Below, piece by piece: positions 9,438 through 17,646 of a stretch of 51,892 nt of DNA. This stretch comes from an uncultured Eubacteriales bacterium (GTDB lineage: Bacteria; Bacillota; Clostridia; Christensenellales; CAG-138). The notes under the pieces were generated by a model. It was not told where the DNA came from. It made no database searches and worked only from the letters and a program-made list of their open reading frames with translations. Both the position numbers and the translations under genes were made by a program. The DNA lies in contig CADAZC010000014.1 of NCBI GenBank assembly GCA_902792295.1, positions 1-51,892 on the forward strand. The letters are read 5' to 3'. The stretch's first letter is position 1, and the number at the start of each line of letters is the position of its first letter.

Positions 9438-9893
9438 TTAAAACCTGATATTCGGACGGACGAGGGCGCAGTCTTTCTTCAGAAAAGTCAGCGTTTTGCC
9501 CTGTTCCGTTTCCACGGTGAAGCTGTCCGCATCGAATGCGGTCAGCGTCCCGATCCATTGCTTTTTGCCGTTCGAGCTCGCGTAGAGCTTGATTTCGAGC
9601 TCCTTGCCCATCGCGCGCTCGTAATCGCGCGGTTTTTTCAGCGGGCGGTCGATGCCGAGCGAGGATACCGACAGCACGTATTCCGATTCGATCGGGTCCG
9701 CCTCGTCAAGGATCGGCTCGATCGCGCGGCTCACCGCTTCGCACTCGTCGATCGTCACGCCCGCGGGCTTATCGATATAGAACGTCAGCACCCAGTCGCC
9801 GTATTCCTTCTGGTACTCGACGTCGCAAAGCTCGAAGCCCAGCGATTCGATCTTCGCCTTGCAGAGGTTTTCACAAATCTCGGTCGTTTTCAT
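9438..9893 (-). CDS. rimP: ribosome maturation factor RimP
   Basis: RimP assists 30S assembly. It has 151 residues in two domains. The N-terminal domain has ENLCKAKIESLGFELCDVEYQ and the helix-start TIDECEAVSRAI. SEYVLSVSSLGIDRPLKKPRDY is the strongest family signature, and an SH3-like C-terminal domain follows. An ATG at 9899 lies too close to the GAGAGAGGG site, whereas the ATG at 9893 is about 8 bases from it, so 9893 is chosen. It is the first gene of the nusA-infB operon. Confidence 0.95.
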   Translation of the reverse strand: MKTTEICENLCKAKIESLGFELCDVEYQKEYGDWVLTFYIDKPAGVTIDECEAVSRAIEPILDEADPIESEYVLSVSSLGIDRPLKKPRDYERAMGKELEIKLYASSNGKKQWIGTLTAFDADSFTVETEQGKTLTFLKKDCALVRPNIRF

Positions 9894-9909
9894 TTGCATG
9901 CCCTCTCTC

Positions 9910-9937
9910 AAAACGAAAGAGTGGGTTTTCCCCACTC
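9910..9937 (-). promoter_or_regulatory. terminator-like hairpin in the rimP-nusA leader
   Basis: On the minus strand GAGTGGG (9937-9931) pairs with CCCACTC across a GAAAA loop. An interrupted U tract, TTTCGTTTT, follows. It lies between the rimP promoter and the rimP start, so every operon transcript crosses it. It is also the only terminator for the upstream pgsA gene. Confidence 0.7.
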
Positions 9938-9964
9938 CTTCAAGTTCAACATTCCAACAGATGC

Positions 9965-9993
9965 AGTATATCACACCTTTTTCGGGATTGCAA
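9965..9993 (-). promoter_or_regulatory. extended -10 promoter of the rimP-nusA-infB operon
   Basis: The -35 is TTGCAA (9988-9993) and the -10 is TATACT (9965-9970), with a 17-base spacer and a TGA extension before the -10. It begins four bases after the pgsA stop codon. Confidence 0.75.
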
Positions 9994-9996
9994 GCA

Positions 9997-10617
9997 TTAT
10001 TTCGCCAAACGGTCGAACTTCTCGAACAGTTTTTCCTCCTCCGCGTCCGGCGCTTCCTCCCGCGGGGCGAACAGCTGCGTCTTCGCGTAATGCGCAAGCG
10101 CCACATACGAAAGCGCGATCGCCGCCGCAAGCACCGCGATGTTCCACGGCTCGATCTCGGAAACGACGAAGCTCAGAAGCGTCAGCACGATACCGATCGC
10201 GAACAGTCCCGTCGCCGTTTTGCCGTACCAGTCGGAATAGGCGACCTTACGCTGTTTCAGCATGATCAGTCCGCCGATCACCATCAGAATCTCCTTGACC
10301 GCGACCAAAGCGACCAGCGTCAGATAGATCCAGAGGAGATCGTTCTCCCGCGCCTTGCCGATCAGGATCACGATGAGCGCCGTGATCGACATCAGCTTAT
10401 CGGCAAGCGGGTCCAAAAGCTTTCCGACCGGAGTGACCCAGTTGAACGTGCGCGCCAGAAAGCCGTCGAGCACGTCGGTCAGAAACGCCAGCACGAACAC
10501 GCCGAGCGCCCACCAGTACCGCGCCGTATGATTGGGAAACGCCGTGATAAACAGCCATGCGAAAACGCCGACCATGGCGATGCGCAGAGACGAAAGGATG
10601 TTGGGAATGTGCTTCAT
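9997..10617 (-). CDS. pgsA: CDP-diacylglycerol-glycerol-3-phosphate 3-phosphatidyltransferase
   Basis: PgsA makes phosphatidylglycerophosphate in the membrane, the committed step of phosphatidylglycerol synthesis. The CDP-alcohol phosphotransferase motif DG-x2-AR-x8-G-x3-D-x3-D is present at about residues 50-72 (DVLDGFLAR ... GKLLDPLAD). Several hydrophobic segments surround it. The length of 206 is slightly above usual because of a charged C-terminal tail (REEAPDAEEEKLFEKF). The start abuts the oadA stop with no gap, so it is co-transcribed with the decarboxylase genes. Confidence 0.93.
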   Translation of the reverse strand: MKHIPNILSSLRIAMVGVFAWLFITAFPNHTARYWWALGVFVLAFLTDVLDGFLARTFNWVTPVGKLLDPLADKLMSITALIVILIGKARENDLLWIYLTLVALVAVKEILMVIGGLIMLKQRKVAYSDWYGKTATGLFAIGIVLTLLSFVVSEIEPWNIAVLAAAIALSYVALAHYAKTQLFAPREEAPDAEEEKLFEKFDRLAK

Positions 10618-12063
10618 TCAGATACTGATATCCTCCACATACAGCTCGCGGACCGCGTTCGGATCGACGGGCGCCGCCGTTTTTTCGGGAACGGGCGCAG
10701 GTTCCGGCTCGTTTGCCTTGCGTTCCTGCTCGTCGCGCCAGTCAAAATACTTCATTGCGACCTGCGGCAAAAGCGCGTAGCTTAAAACGTCCTCTTCGCT
10801 TCTTGCACGGTCGCCGAGCTCCGCCTTGTACTTTTCAAGCTCCGGTTCAAGAAGGTCCGCGGGACGGCAGGTGATGACTTCTTCATCGCCGATCGCGAGT
10901 TTCCTGATCTCTTCGTTCACCTCGCCGGGGAGCTTGCCGTATTCGCCGCGAAGGACCGCCTTCGAGTTGTTCGGGAAGGTCTTGTAGCGTCCGACGAGCA
11001 CATTGAACACCGCCTGCGTGCCGACGATCTGACTGGTCGGCGTGACGAGCGGCGGATAGCCGAAGTCCTTGCGGACACGCGGGATCTCCGCGAGAACGTC
11101 GTAATACTTATCCTCCGCACCCGCATCCTTGAGCTGCTTAATCAGGTTCGAAAGCATGCCGCCCGGTACCTGATACAGCAGCGTGTTTGTGTCGACGTGC
11201 AGCGACTTGTCCGAAATGAAACCGTCCTGCTTCAGCCGTTCGTACACCTGCCGGAAGTACTTGGCGCATTCGGAGAGCGCGTTGAGATCGAGTCCCGTGT
11301 CGCGCTCCTGTCCTTTCAGGGTCGCGACAAGCGATTCGGTCGCGGGCTGGCTCGTGCCGTTTCCGAGAGGAGAAAGCGCGGTGTCGACGATATCGACGCC
11401 CGCCTCCGCCGCCTTCAGAAGGACCATGTCGCCCGTGCCGGTGGTGTTGTGCGTGTGCAGGTGGATCGGGATATCGACCTCGCTCTTCAGCTTTTTCACC
11501 AGAGAGTATGCGTCGTACGGGAGCAGAAGATTCGCCATATCCTTGATGCAGATCGAATCCGCGCCCATCTGCGCAAGCTCCTTCGAGAGCTTTACGAAGT
11601 ATTCCTCGCTGTGCACCGGCGAAGTCGTATAGGAGATCGCCGCTTCGCAGAAGCCGCCGTATTTCTTGGTGTACTTGATCGCGGCTTCGAGGTTGCGGAT
11701 GTCGTTCAGCGCGTCGAAGATGCGGATCACGTCGATGCCGTTTTCGATCGCCTTGCGGCAGAACTGCTCGACGACGTCGTCCGCATAATGCTTGTATCCC
11801 AGAATGTTCTGTCCGCGGAACAGCATCTGCAGCTTCGTGTTCGGCAGCGCCTTACGGAGCGTGCGGAGACGCTCCCACGGATCCTCGTTGAGGTACCGGA
11901 GGCAGGAATCGAACGTCGCGCCGCCCCAGACCTCGAGCGACCAGTAGCCGATCGCGTCGAGCAGTTCGCAGGCGGGCAGCATCTCCTTCGTGGTCATGCG
12001 CGTCGCGGCAAGCGACTGGTGCGCGTCACGCAGAATGGTATCGGTAACAAACAGTTTTCCCAT
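10618..12063 (-). CDS. oadA: oxaloacetate decarboxylase alpha (carboxyltransferase) subunit
   Basis: This 481-residue protein is the carboxyltransferase that moves CO2 from oxaloacetate to biotin. It has an HMGL-like TIM barrel (TDTILRDAHQSLAATRM at the start, WGGATFDSCLR near 47, CIKDMANLL with the conserved lysine, HLHTHNTTG with metal-binding histidines) and then the PYC_OADA domain. It stops after a Pro/Ala linker (about 455-470) and lacks the biotinyl domain, which is a separate gene at 13324-13659. The protein is also close to the pyruvate carboxylase B chain. The neighbouring beta and gamma subunits favour the sodium-pump decarboxylase. Confidence 0.92.
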   Translation of the reverse strand: MGKLFVTDTILRDAHQSLAATRMTTKEMLPACELLDAIGYWSLEVWGGATFDSCLRYLNEDPWERLRTLRKALPNTKLQMLFRGQNILGYKHYADDVVEQFCRKAIENGIDVIRIFDALNDIRNLEAAIKYTKKYGGFCEAAISYTTSPVHSEEYFVKLSKELAQMGADSICIKDMANLLLPYDAYSLVKKLKSEVDIPIHLHTHNTTGTGDMVLLKAAEAGVDIVDTALSPLGNGTSQPATESLVATLKGQERDTGLDLNALSECAKYFRQVYERLKQDGFISDKSLHVDTNTLLYQVPGGMLSNLIKQLKDAGAEDKYYDVLAEIPRVRKDFGYPPLVTPTSQIVGTQAVFNVLVGRYKTFPNNSKAVLRGEYGKLPGEVNEEIRKLAIGDEEVITCRPADLLEPELEKYKAELGDRARSEEDVLSYALLPQVAMKYFDWRDEQERKANEPEPAPVPEKTAAPVDPNAVRELYVEDISI

Positions 12064-12075
12064 ATGCGATCCTCC

Positions 12076-13311
12076 TTAATGACCGAACAGCGACAGGAAC
12101 ACGCCCGCCGCGATCGCGGAGCCGATAACGCCCGCAACATTCGGACCCATTGCATGCATCAGCAGGAAGTTCTTGGGGTTTTCCTTCTGCCCCACGACCT
12201 GCGATACGCGCGCCGCCATCGGAACGGCGGACACGCCCGCGGAACCGATCAGCGGATTGATCTTCTGCTTCAGGAACAGGTTCATGAGCTTCGCCAGCAG
12301 CACGCCGCCGCAGGTGCCGCCGATAAAGGCGACGATGCCGAGCGCGATGATGACCAGCGTGGAAAGCTGCAAAAACGTCGTGCCCGTCGCCGTTGCGCCG
12401 ACGCAGACGCCGAGGAAGATCGTGACGATGTTGCAAAGCTCGTTCTGTACGGTCTTCGAGAGCCGCTCGGTCGCGCCGCATTCCTTAAAGAGATTGCCCA
12501 GCATCAGGCAGCCGACGAGCGGTGCAGCGGAGGGAACGAGCAGCGCGACGAAGATGGTGACGACGATCGGGAACAGGATCTTCTCGGTCTGCGAGACCGG
12601 ACGAAGCTGCGCCATGACGATCTGACGTTCCTTTTTGGTCGTGAGGAGCTTCATGAACGGCGGCTGGATAACCGGCACCAGCGCCATGTACGAATACGCC
12701 GCAACCGCAATCGGTCCGAGGTAGCTCGGCGCGAGCCGCGAGGTAACGAGAATCGCCGTCGGACCGTCCGCACCGCCGATGATGCCGATGGACGCCGCAA
12801 TGTTCTGAAGCGGCGTGCCGTCGGTCGGGATCCACTGGAACGCAACGACGGACAGCGCGAATGCGATGTAGATGCCGAGCTGCGCCGCCGCGCCGAGGAT
12901 CAGGCTCTTCGGGTTTGCGATCAGGGGCCCGAAGTCCGTCATCGCGCCGACGCCCATGAAGATCAGGCACGGATAGATGCCGAGCTTGACGCCGAGGTAC
13001 AGATAGTCCAAAAGCCCCGTCTTGTGGATGTCGCCGAGCTGCGCCCACTGAATCACGCCCTGCTGGGCGTTGTTTGCGCCGAGTCCGAACAGCTCCTCGT
13101 GGAACAGCCCCGCGCCGGGGAGATTGGTGAGAAGCATGCCAAACGCGATCGGAACGAGCAGAAGCGGCTCGAACTTCTTGACGATCGCAAGGTACAGAAG
13201 CACGCAGGCGATCGCGATCATGATCAGCATTTTCCAGTTATCCTCCTCAAAGAACAGGGCAAACCCCGAACTTGTGAAGAACTCGGAAAAAGTCTTCCAG
13301 ATGGCTTCCAT
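12076..13311 (-). CDS. oadB: Na+-transporting decarboxylase beta subunit
   Basis: This integral membrane subunit decarboxylates carboxybiotin and exports Na+. It has 411 residues with many hydrophobic helices. Family landmarks are the [18 protein letters not shown] region, [12 protein letters not shown] (the conserved DGPTAI of the ion path) and [13 protein letters not shown] near the C terminus. It sits between the biotin carrier and oadA with 12-base gaps. The beta subunits of methylmalonyl-CoA and glutaconyl-CoA decarboxylases are very similar; the identity of the neighbouring carboxyltransferase decides the call. Confidence 0.95.
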   Translation of the reverse strand: MEAIWKTFSEFFTSSGFALFFEEDNWKMLIMIAIACVLLYLAIVKKFEPLLLVPIAFGMLLTNLPGAGLFHEELFGLGANNAQQGVIQWAQLGDIHKTGLLDYLYLGVKLGIYPCLIFMGVGAMTDFGPLIANPKSLILGAAAQLGIYIAFALSVVAFQWIPTDGTPLQNIAASIGIIGGADGPTAILVTSRLAPSYLGPIAVAAYSYMALVPVIQPPFMKLLTTKKERQIVMAQLRPVSQTEKILFPIVVTIFVALLVPSAAPLVGCLMLGNLFKECGATERLSKTVQNELCNIVTIFLGVCVGATATGTTFLQLSTLVIIALGIVAFIGGTCGGVLLAKLMNLFLKQKINPLIGSAGVSAVPMAARVSQVVGQKENPKNFLLMHAMGPNVAGVIGSAIAAGVFLSLFGH

Positions 13312-13323
13312 AGGCGCCCCCGA

Positions 13324-13659
13324 TCAGGCGATGGTGCACAGCAGCGCGCCGCTTTCGACCGAGGAACCCTTGGCAACACCGATGGAGGTGATCCTGCCCG
13401 CGCAGGGCGCGAGGATCTCGTTTTCCATCTTCATGGCTTCGAGGATCATCAGCTGCTGGCCTTCCTTGACGACGTCGCCGGGATTGACGTTGACCTGCAG
13501 AATGTTGCCGGGCATCGGGCTTCTGACCTCGGTGCCTGCGCCTGCGGGCGCCGCCTTCACGGGCTCCTGCTTGGCTGCCGCCGCGACGGCGTTGGCGTCG
13601 ATCTCTTCGACTTCCACTTCGTATCTGGTTCCGTTGACATTGACTGAAAACTTACGCAT
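13324..13659 (-). CDS. biotin carboxyl carrier subunit of the Na+-pumping decarboxylase
   Basis: A 111-residue biotinyl protein that shuttles CO2 between OadA and OadB. An N-terminal strand region (VNVNGTRYEVEVEEI) is followed by an Ala/Pro linker (about 22-44) and a biotinyl domain with EAMKMENE. Lys77 is the expected biotin site. The ATG at 13659, with AAGGGGGA upstream, is preferred over upstream in-frame starts. Its separation from OadA resembles the organisation of methylmalonyl-CoA decarboxylase. Confidence 0.93.
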   Translation of the reverse strand: MRKFSVNVNGTRYEVEVEEIDANAVAAAAKQEPVKAAPAGAGTEVRSPMPGNILQVNVNPGDVVKEGQQLMILEAMKMENEILAPCAGRITSIGVAKGSSVESGALLCTIA

Positions 13660-13672
13660 GATTTCTTCCCCC

Positions 13673-13972
13673 TTATTCCGCTTTCTTAAAAGATACAATT
13701 CGAATTCCGCTGACGCTTTCGCCCAGCACTGTGGCGATCGCCGCCGATACGGCCGCGATGATCTCGCCTCTGTCGCCCTCCGGCACGGTTGCCGGCGCTT
13801 TCGCTTCCGGTTCCGGTTTGGGCGTCGCTTTTTTCTTTCCGAGCGCGCGCATGACCGCGCCCATCAACTTAATGATCAGGATCAATGCGATCAGCCCGAT
13901 GAAGACGATCCCGAGTCCCAAAAGGAACGTGACCAGTGTCGACGTCGCCGCCGAACCTCCTTCAAATGACAT
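13673..13972 (-). CDS. oadG: decarboxylase gamma subunit, OadG family
   Basis: A 99-residue membrane anchor and assembly subunit. One N-terminal transmembrane helix (about 10-34, LVTFLLGLGIVFIGLIALI) is followed by a Lys/Pro/Glu-rich linker and a soluble helix (GEIIAAVSAAIATVLG), as in Firmicute OadG proteins. The ATG at 13972 follows GGAGG by eight bases, better than the ATG five codons upstream. It is the first gene of the operon oadG-biotin carrier-oadB-oadA-pgsA. Confidence 0.85.
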   Translation of the reverse strand: MSFEGGSAATSTLVTFLLGLGIVFIGLIALILIIKLMGAVMRALGKKKATPKPEPEAKAPATVPEGDRGEIIAAVSAAIATVLGESVSGIRIVSFKKAE

Positions 13973-14071
13973 AAGCAGAACCTCCATCCTTCCGGGAAAG
14001 ACGGTTTTTCCTTCTTCCCCTCTTATGTAGTATTCGACAAAAATCCTTTTATCCGTTTTCCGCCATATAAT

Positions 14072-14100
14072 AGTATATACGGATTTTCGCAAGATGTCAA
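14072..14100 (-). promoter_or_regulatory. sigma-A promoter of the oad operon
   Basis: The -35 is a consensus TTGACA (14095-14100) and the -10 is TATACT (14072-14077), with a 17-base spacer. Overlapping it on the other strand is TATAAT at 14066-14071, a possible -10 for the divergent DUF421 gene with only a weak -35. The two promoters would compete for polymerase. Confidence 0.8.
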
Positions 14101-14138
14101 TTCGAATAAGACGCAAAGCGGCGGGAAATACTGTGCAT

Positions 14139-14843
14139 ATGCTGACATTGTTTTTACGCGCGGTCTTTTTGGATCTTTTTGTGCTTCTGATCCTGCGGCT
14201 GACCGGAAAACGGCAGGTCAGCGACCTGCAGCCGTATGATCTTTTGATGACGCTGATCATCGCCGACCTTGCAAGCACGGCAATCGCCGACACGGACATT
14301 CCGCTCCTTTACAGCGTCGTGCCGATCCTTGCCCTGTACCTCGTGCAGCAGCTGATTGCAAAGCTCTGCCTGAAGTCCTCCGCGATGCGGCGGATCATCT
14401 GCGGTACGCCGCAGATCCTGATCCTCGACGGCGTTTTGCAGGAAAAGATCATGCGGCGCACGAACTACACGGTGCGCGACCTTTTGGACAATCTTCGCAG
14501 CAAGGACATCTTCGACGTCGGCGAGGTCGCCTACGCGATCCTCGAAACGAACGGCTCTTTGAGCGTGCTCGAAAAAGCGGCGTTTCAGCAGCCGAATAAG
14601 CAGGAGCTCGACCTCCCGCCGGGGTCTGCTGCGCTTTCGCATCTTCTGATCCTCGAAGGAAAGATCCAAAGGAGCGGACTCGAAACGCTGCATCTTTCCC
14701 GGGCCGACGTGGAGCGCATGCTGAAGGAACACGGACTGGCGCTTAAAACCGTCTTTTTCGCGCAGATGAACGGCGACGGCGATCTGCACGTACAGCTCGA
14801 CCGTTCGCATCAGAGCCGCGTATATTCCTTTTCGGCGGCATAG
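14139..14843 (+). CDS. DUF421 (YetF/YcaP-type) membrane protein
   Basis: A 234-residue protein of the DUF421 family. The N terminus holds about three transmembrane helices (FLRAVFLDLFVLLILRL, DLLMTLIIADLAS, VPILALYLVQQLIAKL). The cytoplasmic part has the family hallmark GTPQILILDGVLQEKIMRR and YTVRDLLDNLRSKDIFDV. The biochemical function of the family is not settled; some members are linked to spore germination or stress. The ATG at 14139 is preferred over one 45 bases upstream because the hydrophobic domain begins at once. It pairs with the DUF4363 gene just downstream. Confidence 0.88.
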   Translation: MLTLFLRAVFLDLFVLLILRLTGKRQVSDLQPYDLLMTLIIADLASTAIADTDIPLLYSVVPILALYLVQQLIAKLCLKSSAMRRIICGTPQILILDGVLQEKIMRRTNYTVRDLLDNLRSKDIFDVGEVAYAILETNGSLSVLEKAAFQQPNKQELDLPPGSAALSHLLILEGKIQRSGLETLHLSRADVERMLKEHGLALKTVFFAQMNGDGDLHVQLDRSHQSRVYSFSAA

Positions 14844-14851
14844 GAGGGCGT

Positions 14852-15244
14852 ATGGGATTCACCGTATTCCGGTCGTGCATGACCGTTCTGATCTGTCTGT
14901 TTCTTCTGATGCTCTTTCTGGTCCCGTCCGCGTATCTCGACCGGTTCTGCGCGGAAGCGGACGCGCGGATCGAAGCGGCGGAGAGCGCTCTGCTTTCGGG
15001 CGATCTGCCCGCCGCCGCGCCGCACTGCGCCGCGCTGTTTTCGCTCGTGCGCGAGCGGATGCCTGTTCTGGAGCGGTTTCTGAACCACGCAAGCATCGAT
15101 GCGCTTGACGCCGCCGTAGCGGTCGCTGACTGCGCGGTGCAGGCAAATGATGCGGGCGCGGCGGCGGAAGCGCTTCGCGAAGCGCAGTCGATCCTCGTGC
15201 GGATCCGCGGAATCGAACTTTTTTCGTGGAATTCTTTGCTGTAA
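14852..15244 (+). CDS. DUF4363-like small membrane-anchored protein
   Basis: A 130-residue protein with one N-terminal membrane helix (about 8-27, SCMTVLICLFLLMLFLVPS) and an Ala/Glu-rich helical extracytoplasmic part. Length, layout and position right after a DUF421 gene fit the DUF4363 family, which is often found in this pairing. A strong AGGAGG lies just before the ATG at 14852. Function is unknown. The call rests on context and overall shape more than on motifs. Confidence 0.65.
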   Translation: MGFTVFRSCMTVLICLFLLMLFLVPSAYLDRFCAEADARIEAAESALLSGDLPAAAPHCAALFSLVRERMPVLERFLNHASIDALDAAVAVADCAVQANDAGAAAEALREAQSILVRIRGIELFSWNSLL

Positions 15245-15247
15245 CGA

Positions 15248-15276
15248 TTTACTCCGTACAAATCATGTGGTATACT
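15248..15276 (+). promoter_or_regulatory. sigma-A promoter of adenine deaminase
   Basis: The -35 is TTTACT (15248-15253) and the -10 is TATACT (15271-15276), spaced by 17. The resulting leader is only about 20 to 25 bases, too short for a purine riboswitch. Confidence 0.65.
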
Positions 15277-15305
15277 GTATAAAATATGTGAAACGAGGTA
15301 TCCAC

Positions 15306-17015
15306 ATGAACGCAGGCGAGCTTTCCCGACTGATTCCCGCCGCGCGCAGCGGAAAACCGGACTTTGTCATCCGAGACGCGCGTGTGATCAACGTCTTCAC
15401 CAACGAAATCACGGAAACGAACGTGGCGATCGCCGACGGCACGATCATCGGCGTCGGCAATTACTCCTGCGAACGCGAATACAACGCCCATGGCGCGTAC
15501 CTTGCGCCGGGGTTCATCGACGGGCATGTGCACATCGAAAGCTCGATGGTCACGCCCGCTTCTTTTGCGCAGGTGATTCTGCCGAAGGGCACGACCACGA
15601 TCGTTGCAGACCCGCACGAGATTGCGAACGTCGCGGGCAAGGAAGGACTCCGCGCCATCTTTGCGCTTTCCGAGGGGCTGCCTCTGGATATCCGGTTCAT
15701 GCTGCCCTCCTGCGTGCCTGCAACGCCGTTCGAGCACAGCGGCGCGTCGCTTTCCGCGGCGGACCTTGCGGAATTTCTGGACGAGCCGAGCGTGCTCGGA
15801 CTCGGCGAGGTCATGGACTACACCTCCGTCGTCGCGGGAATGCCGGACATGCTCGATAAGCTCGCGCTGTTCCGTGACCGTCCGATCGACGGACATGCGC
15901 CGATGCTCACCGGCAAGGCGCTGAACGCCTACTGCCTTGCGGGACCGCAGACCGACCATGAGTGCTCAAACTTCTCGGAGCTCAAGGAAAAGCTCCGGGA
16001 CGGCATGCACATCCTGATCCGTATGGGCTCGGCGGCAAACGGCGTATTGGAAATGTTCGACGGCATCGTGTCCGCAGGACTGCCCACCGACCGCATCTGC
16101 TTCTGCACCGACGACAAGCATCTCGAAAACATCCGTTCCGAGGGACATATCAACCACATTATCAACGTTGCGATCTCGCGCGGCATTCGCCCGCTCGATG
16201 CGATCCGCATGGCGACGCTGAACACGGCGACGGCATACGGTCTGAAACGCGTCGGCGCGGTTGCCCCGGGATACCGCGCAAATCTCGTGCTGTTCGACGA
16301 CCTGCACACGATCGTGCCGAAGGCGGTCTTTGCAAACGGCGTCCTCGTCGATCCCGACGCGCCGATCCCCTCCCCCGCGGTTCCCGAATCCGTGAAGAAC
16401 AGCGTGCATGCCGCGCCGATCGGACCGGACGATCTGAAGCTCAAAGCAAAAACGTTCATGCCGATCATCGAGACCGTTCCGCATCAGCTGGTGACGCGGT
16501 TGGTTTCCGGGATCGTTCCCACCGACGAAAACGGGTATTTCCTTGCAGACAACGAGCTCAATAAGCTTGCGGTCATCGAACGCCATCACGCCACCGGGCA
16601 CATCGGCGTCGGCATCGTCGAAGGCATGCACATCAAGGGCGGCGCGATCGCCGCAACGGTCGCGCACGACTCGCACAACATCGTGGTCGTCGGCGACAAC
16701 GACGAAGACATGCGCTTTGCGGCGGAAACGCTGAAATCCTGCGGCGGCGGGTTCACGGTCGTATCGCACGGCGCGGTCAAGGCGCTTCTGGAGCTTCCGG
16801 TTGCCGGACTGATGAGCGACGCGCCGGTCGAGAGCGTTCTTCAAAAACAACGCGCGCTGCTTGACGCCGCGCACGCGCTCGACGCGGACGACGCCTGTGA
16901 TCCGCTGGTGCTGCTGTCGTTCCTTGCGCTGCCCGTCATCCCCGAGGTGCGGCTGACCGACTGCGGGCTGTTCGACGTCCGCACCATGAGTTTCCTGTAT
17001 CAGAGCGAGAGGTGA
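15306..17015 (+). CDS. ade: adenine deaminase
   Basis: Converts adenine to hypoxanthine and ammonia for purine salvage. It has 569 residues of the amidohydrolase superfamily. Features are PDFVIRDARVINVFTNEI at the N terminus, the metal motif GFIDGHVHIESSM near 77, ADPHEIANV, CFCTDDKH, and the C-terminal domain with ERHHATG and VAHDSHNIVVVG. The ATG at 15306 has GAGGT seven bases before it and matches the family N terminus; an upstream in-frame start would run into the preceding gene. The neighbouring nucleoside-type importers fit a purine salvage role. Confidence 0.96.
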   Translation: MNAGELSRLIPAARSGKPDFVIRDARVINVFTNEITETNVAIADGTIIGVGNYSCEREYNAHGAYLAPGFIDGHVHIESSMVTPASFAQVILPKGTTTIVADPHEIANVAGKEGLRAIFALSEGLPLDIRFMLPSCVPATPFEHSGASLSAADLAEFLDEPSVLGLGEVMDYTSVVAGMPDMLDKLALFRDRPIDGHAPMLTGKALNAYCLAGPQTDHECSNFSELKEKLRDGMHILIRMGSAANGVLEMFDGIVSAGLPTDRICFCTDDKHLENIRSEGHINHIINVAISRGIRPLDAIRMATLNTATAYGLKRVGAVAPGYRANLVLFDDLHTIVPKAVFANGVLVDPDAPIPSPAVPESVKNSVHAAPIGPDDLKLKAKTFMPIIETVPHQLVTRLVSGIVPTDENGYFLADNELNKLAVIERHHATGHIGVGIVEGMHIKGGAIAATVAHDSHNIVVVGDNDEDMRFAAETLKSCGGGFTVVSHGAVKALLELPVAGLMSDAPVESVLQKQRALLDAAHALDADDACDPLVLLSFLALPVIPEVRLTDCGLFDVRTMSFLYQSER

Positions 17016-17020
17016 TTCCC

Positions 17021-17611
17021 GTGTGTCTGTTCCGTAAAAAACAAACCGTTTCACAGACCTCCTCCGACGTCTGGCGCGAGCAGTGGCAGGCGCTGTTTCC
17101 GCCCGAATGCCGCAACGTGCCCGTCACCGTCGACGGCACGACCTATGACGCTTTCGTGCTCGTCGGGCACAACGCCATGATGCTGCAGGACGGTCTGCTG
17201 ATGGAAGCGGCGTTCTTCGACGTGTGCGAGCTGTTTCAGAAGGCGGGCTATCACGTGATCTGGCTGATGCGCTGCACGCAGGACATTCACAACGGCTATC
17301 TGAAACTTCGCAAAAAGGAGGACGGCGGCAAGCGCATGCAATGGCTCTGGAAGCGTCCCACGACGAATTTCGGGCGCTGGAGCTCGGACCAGCAGCATGC
17401 CTCGATCCTTTTGCAGATCGAAGAACTGCCTGAGGAAGGCGCAGTCGGCTGCGAGAAGAAAGTTCTTCAGCGCGTTATCTGGGCGGAAAGCAGCGACGCC
17501 GAGCAGATGGTGCCGAAGCGCACGACCTTTACGACCGTCAATGTGCCCGATACGCCGCCGGAACTGGTCCGCTGGCTGAACGGCGAAACATTGAGCAATT
17601 TTCAAAACTAA
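17021..17611 (+). CDS. uncharacterised protein downstream of adenine deaminase
   Basis: A 196-residue soluble protein that I do not recognise. The likely start is a GTG at 17021 (MCLFRKKQ), six bases after the GAGAGGTGA at the ade stop; a GTG at 17012 would overlap the ade stop. Visible features are a charged N terminus, a central segment LVGHNAMMLQDGLLMEAAFF, a Trp/Lys-rich middle (RMQWLWKRPTTNFGRW) and VPDTPPELVRWLNG near the end. There is no signal peptide, membrane helix or known catalytic motif. It is probably co-transcribed with ade and lies 35 bases before pepF. Confidence 0.75.
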   Translation: MCLFRKKQTVSQTSSDVWREQWQALFPPECRNVPVTVDGTTYDAFVLVGHNAMMLQDGLLMEAAFFDVCELFQKAGYHVIWLMRCTQDIHNGYLKLRKKEDGGKRMQWLWKRPTTNFGRWSSDQQHASILLQIEELPEEGAVGCEKKVLQRVIWAESSDAEQMVPKRTTFTTVNVPDTPPELVRWLNGETLSNFQN

Positions 17612-17646
17612 AACACAATGCCCCCGACGGGGCGGAAAGAGGACGT

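Noticed and set aside
11197..13647. 816-codon open frame on the plus strand opposite oadA and oadB
   Set aside because: It spans three real genes and their gaps and has a low-complexity Arg/His/Asp composition. It is a shadow of codon bias.
13324..13972. Methylmalonyl-CoA decarboxylase instead of oxaloacetate decarboxylase
   Set aside because: The separate biotin carrier resembles that system, but the catalytic subunit at 10618-12063 is an HMGL/PYC-type carboxyltransferase, not an acyl-CoA carboxyltransferase.
15245..15305. Purine riboswitch before adenine deaminase
   Set aside because: The promoter leaves a leader of only 20 to 25 bases, and no purine aptamer sequence is present.
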